From Ancylothrix sp. D3o (GTDB lineage: Bacteria; Cyanobacteriota; Cyanobacteriia; Cyanobacteriales; Oscillatoriaceae): a stretch of 64,000 nucleotides of DNA. The stretch is taken from positions 201,441-265,440 of the forward strand of contig NZ_JAMXEX010000004.1 of the NCBI RefSeq assembly GCF_025370775.1, given 5' to 3'. Position 1 is the stretch's first letter. The number at the start of each line of letters is the position of its first letter. Made by a program: the position numbers and the translations under genes. Positions 24,883 through 34,383 of the stretch are shown here, one piece after another. The notes under the pieces were generated by a model. It saw only the letters and a list, made by a program, of their open reading frames with translations. It did not search any database and had not been told where the DNA came from.

Positions 24883-25914
24883 ATGTTTGGTCTAATCGGT
24901 CATTTAACGAGTTTGGAACACGCCCAGGCTGTGGCAAAAGAACTTGGCTACCCAGAATATGCCGATCAAGGCTTAGATTTCTGGTGTTCTGCTCCACCGC
25001 AAATCGTAGACGAAATCACAGTTACCAGCATCACCGGCCAAAAAATCCAAGGCCGGTATGTCGAATCGTGCTTTCTGCCCGAAATGCTAGCCACCCGACG
25101 CATCAAAGCAGCCACGCGAAAAATCCTCAATGCAATGGCCCATGCCCAAAAAAGCGGCCTCAAAATCACCGCCCTAGGAGGATTTTCCTCAATTATCTTT
25201 GAAAACTTCAAACTCGAACAACAATTCCAGCAGATCCGCAATATCAAACTGGAATTTGAACGCTTTACCACCGGCAACACCCATACCGCCTATATCATTT
25301 GCCGGCAAGTAGAACAAGCCTCCCAAAAACTCGGCATAGAGCTTAGCAAAGCCACTGTTGCCATTTGCGGCGCCACCGGCGATATCGGTTCTGCTGTGTG
25401 CCGCTGGCTCGACAAGTGCACCGACGTTGCCGAAATGTTGCTCATAGCCCGCGACGGAGAACGCCTGCTGGCTTTACAAGAAGAACTCGGTCGGGGCAAA
25501 ATCCTCTCCTTAGAAGAAGCCCTCCCCCAAGCCGATATCGTCGTCTGGGTTGCCAGTATGCCCAAAGGTGTAGAAATAGACGCGAGCAAATTAAAACAAC
25601 CCTGTTTACTGATCGATGGCGGCTACCCAAAAAACATGGCAACCAAACTCCAACATCCGGGGGTTTACGTCCTCAACGGCGGTATTGTTGAGCACTCCCT
25701 CGATATTGAATGGAAAATCATGTCTATCGTCAACATGGACGCACCGGCCCGTCAGCTATTCGCCTGTTTTGCCGAATCCATGTTACTCGAATTTGAAAAA
25801 CTGTACACCAATTTTTCTTGGGGACGCAATCAAATCACCGTCGAAAAAATGGAATTAATCGGCCAAATGTCCGTCAAACACGGCTTCCGCCCCTTATTGT
25901 CCTTCTCTTCCTAG
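24883..25914 (+). CDS. aar: Long-chain acyl-[ACP] reductase
   Basis: Aar reduces fatty acyl-ACP to fatty aldehyde with NADPH, providing the substrate for Ado. The 343-residue protein begins [15 protein letters not shown], has the Rossmann motif [10 protein letters not shown] (163-172) and Cys295 in LFACFAESM, matching the thioester-forming Cys294 of Synechococcus Aar. The start ATG is unambiguous. It is followed further on by accA, the usual order in cyanobacteria. Confidence 0.97.
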   Translation: MFGLIGHLTSLEHAQAVAKELGYPEYADQGLDFWCSAPPQIVDEITVTSITGQKIQGRYVESCFLPEMLATRRIKAATRKILNAMAHAQKSGLKITALGGFSSIIFENFKLEQQFQQIRNIKLEFERFTTGNTHTAYIICRQVEQASQKLGIELSKATVAICGATGDIGSAVCRWLDKCTDVAEMLLIARDGERLLALQEELGRGKILSLEEALPQADIVVWVASMPKGVEIDASKLKQPCLLIDGGYPKNMATKLQHPGVYVLNGGIVEHSLDIEWKIMSIVNMDAPARQLFACFAESMLLEFEKLYTNFSWGRNQITVEKMELIGQMSVKHGFRPLLSFSS

Positions 25915-25943
25915 CTTGTTTTACCCAACAATTCCAAACCAAA

Positions 25944-25964
25944 CTCCGGGCCGAAGGCCCGGAG
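25944..25964 (+). terminator. GC-rich hairpin after aar
   Basis: CTCCGGGCC-GAA-GGCCCGGAG is a perfect 9-bp stem 30 bp after the stop codon. There is no T tract, so termination by it alone is uncertain; it could equally be a mobile short repeat. Confidence 0.5.
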
Positions 25965-26095
25965 CACCCTAAAAATTTAAGAGAACTCTTTTTTATTGAT
26001 TTATCCAAAGTAATCGCCTCCAGCAAAACCCTCTACCCACCAGAAATTTTTGAAGGCTGCTCGAAATAAGAGAAAACAAACACGCCCCACAAAAC

Positions 26096-26560
26096 CTAAT
26101 GACAATTTTTGATAATCATCACATTTAAAATTTTCTCTCCTATTTCATCGGGAATATCCAAAGCGTGCCAAAGTTGCAACAAAAACTCTTTTTCTTCGGC
26201 CACCAAAACCCCATCCGATAAAACAAGATCCGCAGCCATAGCAAAGGCAGATTGTCTTAATTGAGATGTCAAAGCCACCTTAGCCGCCGCAAAAACCGCC
26301 GCTGAACTATACTGCTGAATTAATTGCAAAACCTTATTTAACAAAGCTTGAAATTCCTCACCAGAATGAGACTTAAAAATGCGGATATGATTGGCATAAA
26401 GCGTCCATTTTTCCTCCTCAGATAAATTTCCATCCGCCGTCGTCGCCAAAATTGAAATCGCCATCAACGCCTCAGCCGGTTCTAAAACTAAATCAGTTGT
26501 CGAACGTTTTAAACTCTCGAAAATCTCAGCATTGCCAGTGCTCTTGGGATTTTTGATCAT
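26096..26560 (-). CDS. TerB-like protein
   Basis: The 154-residue product (ATG at 26560; a TTG at 26617 would extend it) resembles TerB/DjlA-type helical domains: EALMAISILATTADGNLSEEE (about 34-54) and AMAADLVLSDGVLVAEEKEFL (about 109-129), each an acidic loop that may bind metal. Family members occur in tellurite-resistance operons, but no other ter genes are here. It lies antisense between aar and accA, interrupting an otherwise common gene order. Confidence 0.75.
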   Translation of the reverse strand: MIKNPKSTGNAEIFESLKRSTTDLVLEPAEALMAISILATTADGNLSEEEKWTLYANHIRIFKSHSGEEFQALLNKVLQLIQQYSSAAVFAAAKVALTSQLRQSAFAMAADLVLSDGVLVAEEKEFLLQLWHALDIPDEIGEKILNVMIIKNCH

Positions 26561-26829
26561 AGTTTTTTTAAATTGTTTTCTGTCTCGACTTAATCGTTCA
26601 GCTTTGACCGGCCCCAAACTGACCCGGAAGTAGCGGGCGACCGGCCCAAGGAAAAAAATTTTCTGATCGCAGGCAAAACCAGCAAGCTAAACTCTTGATT
26701 AAATCTAATTTTCCTACCCATCGCTCTAGTTGGGCAACAATCTATTTTTTTCTTAACCTGATTTTCTAAAACATCCACAACAAGGTACGATCTCTTAAGA
26801 ATCTTGTCCATGCTATCCAGATTGCTATC

Positions 26830-27807
26830 GTGGCCACTCAATCCCGCCGAATATTTCTATTAGATTTTGAAAAGCCCCTAGCGGAACTCGAAACACGCAT
26901 CGACCAGATCCGCCAACTGGCAGACGAAAACGGCGTGGACGTTTCCGAACAAATACGCTTGCTGGAACTGCGCTCGACTCAACTGCGTGGCGAAATTTTT
27001 AGTAATCTTTCCCCCATGCAGCGCCTGCAAGTCGCTCGCCACCCCCGCCGGCCTAGCACGCTTGATTATATTCAAGCCATCAGCGATGAATGGATAGAAT
27101 TACATGGTGATCGTGGCGGTTCCGATGATCCAGCCTTAGTAGGCGGAATCGCTCGTTTGGCTGGCCGGCCGGTGGTAATGTTGGGCCATCAAAAAGGCCG
27201 CGATACCAAAGATAACGTCGCCAGAAATTTTGGCATGGCTGCCCCAGGCGGTTACCGCAAAGCAATGCGGTTAATGGAACACGCCAACCGGTTCAGTATG
27301 CCAATTATCACTTTTATTGACACCCCCGGTGCCTGGGCCGGTATCGAAGCCGAACATTTAGGCCAAGGTGAAGCCATCGCCTATAATTTACGGGAAATGT
27401 TCAGTTTAGATGTGCCGATTTTATGTACCGTTATTGGTGAAGGCGGCTCCGGTGGGGCGCTGGGTATTGGTGTCGGCGACCGGCTGCTAATGTTTGAACA
27501 CGCTGTTTATACCGTAGCCACTCCCGAAGCCTGCGCGGCTATTTTATGGAAAGATGCCGCAAAAGCTGAACTCGCCGCTGAAGCGCTCAAAATCACATCC
27601 TGGGATTTAAAAAATTTGGGAATTCTTGACTGTTTGTTACCAGAGCCGGTGGGAGGTGCCCATTCTGATCCTCTCAAAGCCGCAGAAATTCTCAAAGACG
27701 CCCTTGTGCAGAACTTAGACGAACTCAGCCAACTCTCCCCCCAACAAAGGCGAGAACTTCGCTATCAAAAATTTCGCCGCATCGGGATGTTTTTGGAGTC
27801 GGCTTGA
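26830..27807 (+). CDS. accA: Acetyl-CoA carboxylase carboxyltransferase subunit alpha
   Basis: AccA, with AccD, transfers the carboxyl group from biotin to acetyl-CoA, making malonyl-CoA for fatty acid synthesis. The 325-residue protein shows [49 protein letters not shown] and [12 protein letters not shown], all conserved in the family. The start is GTG at 26830. Its position behind ado and aar is conserved in cyanobacteria and fits shared supply of acyl chains. Confidence 0.96.
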   Translation: MATQSRRIFLLDFEKPLAELETRIDQIRQLADENGVDVSEQIRLLELRSTQLRGEIFSNLSPMQRLQVARHPRRPSTLDYIQAISDEWIELHGDRGGSDDPALVGGIARLAGRPVVMLGHQKGRDTKDNVARNFGMAAPGGYRKAMRLMEHANRFSMPIITFIDTPGAWAGIEAEHLGQGEAIAYNLREMFSLDVPILCTVIGEGGSGGALGIGVGDRLLMFEHAVYTVATPEACAAILWKDAAKAELAAEALKITSWDLKNLGILDCLLPEPVGGAHSDPLKAAEILKDALVQNLDELSQLSPQQRRELRYQKFRRIGMFLESA

Positions 27808-28079
27808 GCCACTCCCCCCACCGGACATCCAGACATACCCATGCAAGTATAAAATAAGATGCTAGAATCATCAAAGAATTAATACCATTCTTTGCCTGAA
27901 TCGATCCCAGCTACCCCAAAAAAACCGTCTACCGAGTAGTTGACAAAACAAAAACTTTCTGTGATGTCATCAATCCTGAGTGGTATAATTTGCTAAGTTA
28001 CGAATTGTAATACTTTTTCATAAAAGCCAAGTTCCAGTCTTAGACTGGCTGGGTTTTGGCCCCTCACACATTCTATTTG

Positions 28080-28805
28080 ATGAATTTTCCCAATCAACGA
28101 CGCGCCCTAATCACCGGCGCAAGCAGTGGGATAGGACAAGCAACAGCCCTAGCCTTTGCCAAAGCTGGAATTAATCTTGCCCTGGTGAGTCGTTCACCTG
28201 AAAAATTAGAGCAAGTCGCCCAAGCGGCCCAGCAAGCCGGAGTAAAAGCAGCGGTTTATCCCCTAGACTTAGCCAAGCTTGAGTCAGTGCGAGATGGCAT
28301 TTCTGCGATTGTCGCTCAAGAAGGATTTATCGATATTTTGGTCAACAATGCCGGCATCGGCTACACCGGCACCACACTAGAAACTCCCCTTTCTGACTGG
28401 CAGCAAGTGATGGATCTCAACCTCACCAGTGTCTTTCAGTGCATCCAAGGAGTTTTGCCTGCCATGCGGCAAATGCAATCAGGGACAATCATTAACATCG
28501 CCTCGATTGCAGCTTACCAACATTTTCCGGGGTGGTGTGCCTACAACGTCAGCAAAGCCGCCTTGGTTGCCCTCTCAAAAACCCTGGCATCTGAGGAACG
28601 TGGTAATGGCATTCGCGTAACCGTTGTTTCTCCGGGTGCTGTCAACACCCCGATCTGGGATACCCCAACCATGCAAGCAGACTTTGACCGCTCTAAAATG
28701 CTGACCCCCGATATGGTGGCGCAGTCAATTTTATACACGGCTATGTTGCCACAAGCCGCGACGGTTGAAGAACTTACCCTCATGCCGAGTGGCGGCGCTT
28801 TATAG
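28080..28805 (+). CDS. Short-chain dehydrogenase/reductase
   Basis: The 241-residue protein is a classical SDR: TGASSGIGQA near residue 13 binds NADP, NNAG near 92, and the catalytic Ser, Tyr-x-x-x-Lys appears as IASIAAYQ... CAYNVSKAAL. The ATG at 28080 is chosen; the TTG at 28056 would add eight residues before the Rossmann fold. An extended -10 box TGGTATAAT (27981-27989) lies about 90 bp upstream. SDRs of this type accompany accA in many cyanobacteria; the substrate is unknown. Confidence 0.88.
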   Translation: MNFPNQRRALITGASSGIGQATALAFAKAGINLALVSRSPEKLEQVAQAAQQAGVKAAVYPLDLAKLESVRDGISAIVAQEGFIDILVNNAGIGYTGTTLETPLSDWQQVMDLNLTSVFQCIQGVLPAMRQMQSGTIINIASIAAYQHFPGWCAYNVSKAALVALSKTLASEERGNGIRVTVVSPGAVNTPIWDTPTMQADFDRSKMLTPDMVAQSILYTAMLPQAATVEELTLMPSGGAL

Positions 28806-28916
28806 ATGATCGATAGTCAGTAGCGCGTCTTGAAACGCTCTTAACTGACTCCTAAATCATTTATCAGAGATTGCCCGCTTTGTCAAGATCAAGCCCAACT
28901 ATAACTAAGATTGCAC

Positions 28917-29648
28917 ATGACTATTGCATCCTCCAACGGTTCGACCCTTCCCAATCTCCTGAACGCTAACAACAACGCCGAAGAAATGGCCGAGGCAGTC
29001 GCCAACCTGCCAACCCGTCCAGACCGCAATACCGCCAAGGGGGGCCAGAAACCCAACCTCCACCCCCCCACCGACGAAGACATCGCTAATATTGCCGATA
29101 ATGTCCGAGCAATGTTGGTAGGGTTAGGCGAAGACCCCGACCGCGAAGGACTGCTGAAAACCCCCAAGCGCGTTGCTGAGGCCATGCGTTTTCTAACCAG
29201 CGGTTATTCCCAGTCTCTCGAAAAACTCGTCAACGGTGCCATTTTTGATGAAGGTCATAACGAAATGGTACTGGTGCGCGATATTACTTTTTTCAGCCTT
29301 TGCGAACACCATATGCTGCCGTTTATGGGACGGGCCCACATTGCTTATATTCCTAATCAAAAAGTGGTTGGGTTGAGCAAATTAGCCCGTATTGCCGAAA
29401 TGTATTCGCGCCGGTTGCAGGTACAAGAACGCCTCACTCGTCAAATAGCCGAAGCCGTGCAAACCATTTTAGAACCCAAAGGCGTGGCTGTGGTGATGGA
29501 AGCAACCCATATGTGTATGGTGATGCGCGGTGTCCAAAAACCCGGATCTTGGACTGTCACCAGTGCGATGTTGGGTGTGTTTCAAGAGGATCAAAAAACC
29601 CGCGAAGAATACCTCAATTTGATCCGCCATCAACCGGCATTCTTTTAA
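28917..29648 (+). CDS. folE: GTP cyclohydrolase I
   Basis: FolE makes dihydroneopterin triphosphate from GTP, the first step toward folate and pterins. After a variable N-terminal extension of about 50 residues, the catalytic domain carries [18 protein letters not shown], the zinc ligands Cys129 and His132 (SLCEHH), and [14 protein letters not shown] with the third zinc Cys. The ATG at 28917 is used rather than the TTG two codons before. It converges with trpF. Confidence 0.96.
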   Translation: MTIASSNGSTLPNLLNANNNAEEMAEAVANLPTRPDRNTAKGGQKPNLHPPTDEDIANIADNVRAMLVGLGEDPDREGLLKTPKRVAEAMRFLTSGYSQSLEKLVNGAIFDEGHNEMVLVRDITFFSLCEHHMLPFMGRAHIAYIPNQKVVGLSKLARIAEMYSRRLQVQERLTRQIAEAVQTILEPKGVAVVMEATHMCMVMRGVQKPGSWTVTSAMLGVFQEDQKTREEYLNLIRHQPAFF

Positions 29649-29673
29649 GTTTGGCTTTTGAGGCGGTAATTGC

Positions 29674-30321
29674 TCAAAAACTTACCGCTGACTTTTTCAA
29701 TTTTTCAAACAACTTGGCGACTTTTGTTAAGTCTTTATCCCCCGGCGCCGTCTCTACCCCGCTAGAGAGGTCTATACCGCTGGGGTTTATTTGCTTGAGG
29801 GCGACTTCGACGTTATCGGGAGTTAAACCACCGGCCAAAAACCAAGGCTTTGAGGGTGAAAATTCTTTGAGGTTTTGCCAGTCTAGGGTTTTGCCGGTGC
29901 CTCCTAGCATTTGTGGGTCATAGGCATCCAACAGCAGGCTATCGACATCATTAAAGTAATGATCTGCCTGCTTTAGGGCTTCTGCTGAACTTACTCGCAA
30001 GGCTTTGATGATTTCAACATTGGGTAATAATTCTCGCAGAGAGCGGCAAAATTCCGGGCTTTCGTCTCCGTGTAATTGAATCCCGGTGAGGTTTGTTTGC
30101 TGAGAAACTTGACAAATTTCTTCAATTGTGGTATTAGCAAAAACTCCGATCCGGTCAATGGTCAGCAGCGATGGTTGAGATGAGATTTCTTTAATTTGTT
30201 GGGGGGAAATGTAGCGCTTGGAAGCAGGTACGCAAATAAAACCTAAAGCCGTTGCGCCCATCTGGACAATAGCACAGCCCTGCTCTGGTTTGGTAATGCC
30301 GCAAATTTTTATCCTCAGCAA
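29674..30321 (-). CDS. trpF: Phosphoribosylanthranilate isomerase
   Basis: TrpF isomerises N-(5-phosphoribosyl)anthranilate in tryptophan synthesis. The 215-residue protein has KICGIT with catalytic Cys near residue 7, [20 protein letters not shown] with the catalytic Asp, GGTGKTLDW and the phosphate loop [10 protein letters not shown] with SSGVE near the end. The start is TTG at 30321, placing KICG at its usual distance from the N-terminus. It overlaps nothing and is separated from folE by 25 bp. Confidence 0.94.
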   Translation of the reverse strand: MLRIKICGITKPEQGCAIVQMGATALGFICVPASKRYISPQQIKEISSQPSLLTIDRIGVFANTTIEEICQVSQQTNLTGIQLHGDESPEFCRSLRELLPNVEIIKALRVSSAEALKQADHYFNDVDSLLLDAYDPQMLGGTGKTLDWQNLKEFSPSKPWFLAGGLTPDNVEVALKQINPSGIDLSSGVETAPGDKDLTKVAKLFEKLKKSAVSF

Positions 30322-30472
30322 CGCGATTAAGTCCTCGTTAAGTTTGTAGATTTGTATCGAAAAAAGAAACTATTGTTAACTATTGAAACAAAAGATGTCT
30401 ATTGAGTAAAGGTTTATTGTACAAAGAACATCAAAGTTTTTTTGCTTGTTTATCAAGGCAGGAGTTAACAAC

Positions 30473-30739
30473 GTGATTTACCAATTCTTACTGGCTGCTC
30501 TTCCTTCTACCGTGTCTTGGTCGCCTAGCGTGGGTTTGGTGATGGTTCTTTGCAATTTGTTTGCCATTGCTATCGGACGTCCTGCTATTCAAAAACGGGG
30601 CGCAGGGCCAAAATTACCGCTGTCTGTACCCGGACTGTTCAGCGGCTTTGGCTGGCCAGAATTGCTGGCTACCATGAGCTTCGGTCACTTGCTGGGGGCT
30701 GGGGTGATTTTGGGATTGGGTAATGCCGGCGTCCTTTAA
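30473..30739 (+). CDS. psaK: Photosystem I reaction centre subunit PsaK
   Basis: PsaK is a small two-helix membrane protein on the rim of photosystem I. The 88-residue product starting at GTG 30473 reads MIYQFLLAALPSTVSWSP, helix 1, a charged loop IGRPAIQKRGAGPKLPL, and helix 2 (LLATMSFGHLLGAGVILGLG). The GTG follows GCAGGAG at good spacing, and the start agrees with PsaK from other cyanobacteria, so the longer frame from 30446 is rejected. Confidence 0.96.
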   Translation: MIYQFLLAALPSTVSWSPSVGLVMVLCNLFAIAIGRPAIQKRGAGPKLPLSVPGLFSGFGWPELLATMSFGHLLGAGVILGLGNAGVL

Positions 30740-31074
30740 GGAAATTTCCATCTGCTGATCAGGTAATAGGGGATTGGGAGAAATCTGTCTTCCCCTCCCC
30801 AATATCAAAAATAATACTTTAATTTTTGTTAACAAGCTGGGCCGGTTAAAAATACAAAAATATTTCTGAAGATAGAAATTTATTTTAAGTTTTATTACAA
30901 CATTTAGGTTTACTGACAAGAACTCGTCTAGCTTCAACCAACGCAAACAAAAGAAAAGGCTGAGGTTACATCTACCGATAGATGAGTAGGGGCCGATGGG
31001 AATCTGGGAAAGTTATTAGAATAAGGATAAAGCGATTGTTTAGATAAACATTTACGATAAATAAGGGTAATGTC
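30740..31074 (+). other. Intergenic region after psaK with hairpin
   Basis: ATTGGGAG (30773-30780) and CTCCCCAAT (30795-30803) pair with one bulge and are followed by AT-rich sequence ending in TTTTTG, a probable psaK terminator. No gene is seen in the rest. Confidence 0.45.
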
Positions 31075-32307
31075 ATGCAGTCAGGTTGGCGAATTGGCTA
31101 TTTATGCGGAATTCCTCTTTATATAGATACCTCTTGGTTGATCATTTTGGCCCTGTTAACGTTGGCGAATCATGCTAATTGGGAGAATGTTCACCCAGAG
31201 TGGTCATCGGCTGTTACTTGGTGCGCTGGTTTTTTGATGGCGTTGTTACTTTTTGCCTCGGTATTAATTCACGAATTGGGGCATAGTTTAGTTGCTCAAT
31301 CGCAGGGAATTAAAGTAAATTCAATTAGGCTATTTTTATTTGGCGGAATTGCTTCAATTGAGCGCGAATCGAAAACAGCAAAAGAAGCTTTTGAGGTGGC
31401 AATTGCTGGGCCGGCGGTGAGTTTTATTATTTTTGCTTTATTGGCATTAGCTGTGCAGTTTTTGCCCGAATCAAATCCTGTTACCGTTGTGGCGGTGGAT
31501 CTGGCTCGAATTAACTTAGTTTTAGCGTTATTTAATTTAATACCGGGTTTGCCTTTAGATGGCGGCCAAATTGTTAAAGCGGCGGTATGGCAAATCACCG
31601 GCAATCGTTTTGTAGGAGTTCACTGGGCTGCCAAAGCTGGTAAACTGTTGGGCTTTACGGCTATGACGTTGGGCATTTCGGCGCTGTTGTTGGCAGGAAG
31701 AAATGGAATTGCCGGTTTATGGATTGCGTTATTAGGTTGGTTTAGTGTAGGAAATGCAACACTTTATGAACGGCAAACAGATTTACAAGAAACCTTATTA
31801 AAACTAACTGCCGGGGATACTATCAACTGTGATTTTCGAGTAGTTGATGCCAATTTAACTTTACGAGAATTTACAGACAAATATTTGCTTTTTGAGCCTC
31901 AGAACTTAAATCAGATTTTTTATGCCGCCTCAGAAGGTCGATATCGCGGCATGGTAAACATGGAACAAATTCATTTTAGGGAGCGCAGTTTATGGGAAAC
32001 TCACACTTTGCTAAGTATTGTTTCCCCCTTAACAGAAATTATCTCGGTTAACGAAAAAACGCCTCTGGTGGAAGTGATTAATCAATTAGAAACGCATCAA
32101 TTAAAACAAATTACGGTTTTATCACCGGCCGGTGCGGTTGCTGGGGTGATTGATCGGGGGGATATTGTACGCACGGTGGGAAAAAAGCTTAATTTGGCAA
32201 TTTCTGATGCGGAAATTAAGCAGATTAAACAAGAGGGTCGGTATCCTCAATCTTTGCAGCTTACAGCGATGGCAAAAGCAGCGGCAGAAGTGTTAGAAAC
32301 TCAGTAG
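31075..32307 (+). CDS. Site-2 protease (M50) with C-terminal CBS domains
   Basis: This 410-residue polytopic membrane protein has the zinc motif His66-Glu67-x-x-His70 (IHELGH) and the third ligand in NLIPGLPLDGGQ near residue 163. The N-terminal part has about six helices; residues about 245-405 form a pair of CBS domains, which usually bind adenyl nucleotides. Such proteases cut membrane-anchored regulators within the lipid bilayer. The substrate is unknown. The ATG at 31075 is clear. Confidence 0.92.
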   Translation: MQSGWRIGYLCGIPLYIDTSWLIILALLTLANHANWENVHPEWSSAVTWCAGFLMALLLFASVLIHELGHSLVAQSQGIKVNSIRLFLFGGIASIERESKTAKEAFEVAIAGPAVSFIIFALLALAVQFLPESNPVTVVAVDLARINLVLALFNLIPGLPLDGGQIVKAAVWQITGNRFVGVHWAAKAGKLLGFTAMTLGISALLLAGRNGIAGLWIALLGWFSVGNATLYERQTDLQETLLKLTAGDTINCDFRVVDANLTLREFTDKYLLFEPQNLNQIFYAASEGRYRGMVNMEQIHFRERSLWETHTLLSIVSPLTEIISVNEKTPLVEVINQLETHQLKQITVLSPAGAVAGVIDRGDIVRTVGKKLNLAISDAEIKQIKQEGRYPQSLQLTAMAKAAAEVLETQ

Positions 32308-32410
32308 ATAATTGACAAGGGATGCTGCAATCAAAACTGGTCAAATTTACAAAGCAGGATGGAAAACAATGTAATTTTGACCAAAAAATTACTTTAGCGT
32401 AATATTTGGT

Positions 32411-32824
32411 TTGGAAAATAAACGACCGGCTGGTTTAGTCGCTATTGTAATTTATAAGGCTTTTGTAGCTTTTTTGCTGGGAATTACAGCGATTATTTTA
32501 CTTTTATCTTTCCAAAATTTAGAGAATTTGCTGGCTTTTTCCGAATCCTACGTTATCGGAGGCAAACTAGCCATTATTGAGTGGCTGATTGATAAACTAA
32601 CCAGTCTCCCACCAAAAACCCTAGCATTTAGTGGCGCAGTGGCGGCAGTTTATTCTATCGTAACAGCCATTGAGGCAATTGGATTATGGTATGAAAAAAC
32701 CTGGGCCAGACTTCTAGTGTTAGGATTGGTGGGAGTTAGTATTTCCCCGGAAATTTTCGAGTTAATTCAAGGCTTAACCTTTCTTAAATTGGTGGTTTTT
32801 ATGGCAAATATTGCTGCTTTTTAA
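32411..32824 (+). CDS. DUF2127 membrane protein, possibly shortened
   Basis: The 137-residue protein has four hydrophobic segments and RPAGLVAIVIYKAFVAFLLG, YSIVTAIEAIGLWYEKTWAR typical of DUF2127. The start is TTG at 32411. Directly after the TAA the same frame continues for another 15 codons reading YLLRYFLQHGHSQKG before the next stop at 32870-32872, which looks like the usual end of the family. The gene may therefore have lost its last residues to a nonsense change. The 3' end overlaps the convergent lipoate ligase gene by 26 bp. Confidence 0.7.
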   Translation: MENKRPAGLVAIVIYKAFVAFLLGITAIILLLSFQNLENLLAFSESYVIGGKLAIIEWLIDKLTSLPPKTLAFSGAVAAVYSIVTAIEAIGLWYEKTWARLLVLGLVGVSISPEIFELIQGLTFLKLVVFMANIAAF

Positions 32825-33611
32825 TACTTGCTGCGTTATTTTCTTCAGCATGGTCATAGCCAGAAAGGTTAACGCTATATTTGGAAGAGGTTTCTAAAAT
32901 AACTTGCCATTCTTCATCGCTTAAATTTTCGACGACAAACTCGCCGCCAAAACACTCCGCCGCCGCTTGAATTAAAGCATCCATCACATCTTTGGTATCA
33001 AAATTTATATCTAAATTTGCCTTTTCTGCTTCTCCAAAAACTTGAGCAAATAACTCGACATCAGGTTTTAAACGTATAGAACCGTGTTGCAAAATTGCCC
33101 CATCTCGCCGTAATTGGGCGCTACCAATTAATTTACTGCCATCCGCTAAAACCAAATCTGCACTCGTCGCCGTTCCGAAACAATTGGGATTATGAATATA
33201 TCCCCGCCCCGCCATACCATAACTTAATTCAATCCCCAATTTTCGCCAACCTTCTATTAAAAACCGGCAAATAAATTCATAACTTTCTAAGCGCTTTACC
33301 CCTAAATTTGATGTTATTACTGCATAGGTTAAATCGCCTTGATGCAAAACTGCTCGTCCGCCTGTAGGCCGGCGTACTAACTGCAATTTGCCGCCTTGCC
33401 ATGTCAAATTTTCCCAAAAATTCGGCCATTTGTGTTGATGATAACCGAGAGAAATTGCCGGTGGCGACCAAGAATAAAAGCGTAACACCGGACCGCATAA
33501 ACCCAGGCGATATTGTTCTAGTAACCAGGCATCTATTGCCATCTGAATTTTTCCCGACTCTTCCAAAAAAGGAATTAAACGCCACCGCCGGCATTCCCTA
33601 CTAGGCATCAT
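32799..33611 (-). CDS. Lipoate/biotin-type protein ligase
   Basis: The 270-residue protein belongs to the LplA/LipB/BirA superfamily: YSWSPPAISLGYHQ, RRPTGGRAVLHQGDLTY with the RRxTGG nucleotide motif, and DGSKLIGSAQLR containing the conserved Lys that contacts the acyl group. Such enzymes attach lipoate or octanoate to carrier domains; the exact substrate is not clear. The start is one of two adjacent ATGs at 33611 and 33608. It lies 3 bp after the YbjN-like gene, so they are almost certainly one operon. Its last codons overlap the DUF2127 gene. Confidence 0.85.
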   Translation of the reverse strand: MMPSRECRRWRLIPFLEESGKIQMAIDAWLLEQYRLGLCGPVLRFYSWSPPAISLGYHQHKWPNFWENLTWQGGKLQLVRRPTGGRAVLHQGDLTYAVITSNLGVKRLESYEFICRFLIEGWRKLGIELSYGMAGRGYIHNPNCFGTATSADLVLADGSKLIGSAQLRRDGAILQHGSIRLKPDVELFAQVFGEAEKANLDINFDTKDVMDALIQAAAECFGGEFVVENLSDEEWQVILETSSKYSVNLSGYDHAEENNAASIKKQQYLP

Positions 33612-33614
33612 TTT

Positions 33615-34112
33615 TTACCCATTATTCATTCCATATTCTGCCTGCCAGGCATCATCATTCTCATCGGCAATTGTGGCGACAATGGTGATGATCCGCGAAA
33701 TTTCCTGGGGCGACAGATCGGCAATTGTTCGGCTTGATACCACTATTATATTGTCTTCTAAAATGCCAAATCTTGCTTCAAAAGTTGCCGACCAATTCAT
33801 TTCTAAAATCTTGCGAAATAAATCCTGTTCATTTTTGGCCGGCAAGGGTAATACAACAGACCAAACGGTTAATGTATCTTCGTCATCAAAGCCGGTGAGT
33901 TGCACAAATACTTCCACTGATCCATACTGAAACTTCCAGAAATATGCTTCCTCGCTGTGGCCTACCATCACTTTTTGGTCAAGGGCCATGCTACCAATCA
34001 CGGTTTCAATCTCTAAGACCAGATTAACTGAAACGGCATCTTCAATTAACTCATTTGTGATCATATCTTCTGTAGAAGGTATTTCGGTAGAAACTGTTGG
34101 CGAGTTTGTCAT
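33615..34112 (-). CDS. YbjN-like (type III secretion chaperone fold) protein
   Basis: The 165-residue product has an acidic, probably disordered N-terminus (1-25) followed by an alpha/beta domain: VEVFVQLTGFDDEDTLTVWSVVLPL and LFRKILEMNWSATFEARFGI, the pattern of the YbjN family. It is soluble. A good ribosome-binding site (GAGGAAT) precedes the ATG at 34112. It forms an operon with the lipoate ligase gene; a functional link is unknown. Confidence 0.75.
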   Translation of the reverse strand: MTNSPTVSTEIPSTEDMITNELIEDAVSVNLVLEIETVIGSMALDQKVMVGHSEEAYFWKFQYGSVEVFVQLTGFDDEDTLTVWSVVLPLPAKNEQDLFRKILEMNWSATFEARFGILEDNIIVVSSRTIADLSPQEISRIITIVATIADENDDAWQAEYGMNNG

Positions 34113-34254
34113 GTTTATTCCTCTGTTTTAGGTGGGTATAGTCTCACAGTAGCATTTGTTGCCGGTTTTGTGTTTTTCAGCTTTTACAAATCTTAAAATG
34201 CTTCAGGGTTCATTGTTCTCAACTTTTGGCAAAAGTTGCAATTTTTTTATTTTT

Positions 34255-34326
34255 AACCGCAGATGTATAGCGGCAGGGATGCCGGCCCCACTGATGTATA
34301 GCAGCGGCAATGCCTACTCCACCGAT
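34255..34326 (+). repeat. Imperfect tandem repeat with GATGTATAGC units
   Basis: After AACCGC, two units of about 32-34 bp each begin GATGTATAGC and continue into GGCAGGGATGCCGGCCCCAC or a degenerate version. It combines pieces of the decamer repeat and the GATGCC...CCCAC repeat. Confidence 0.6.
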
Positions 34327-34383
34327 CAATTTATAACTTTTGCTGGGGGTGTTTTGTTGGAACAATGAACCCTGATTTATTTG

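Noticed and set aside
25818-26069. 83-residue frame overlapping the end of aar
   Set aside because: It starts inside aar in another frame and continues through the GC-rich hairpin.
26590-26841. 83-residue minus-strand frame before accA
   Set aside because: It overlaps the accA start and the TerB upstream region and resembles no protein.
27940-27989. TTGACA plus TATAAT as a promoter pair
   Set aside because: They are 38 bp apart, far too long; only the extended -10 TGGTATAAT may be real.
28056-28080. CCCCTCACAC as a second Yfr1 core
   Set aside because: The flanking hairpins and terminator of Yfr1 are missing.
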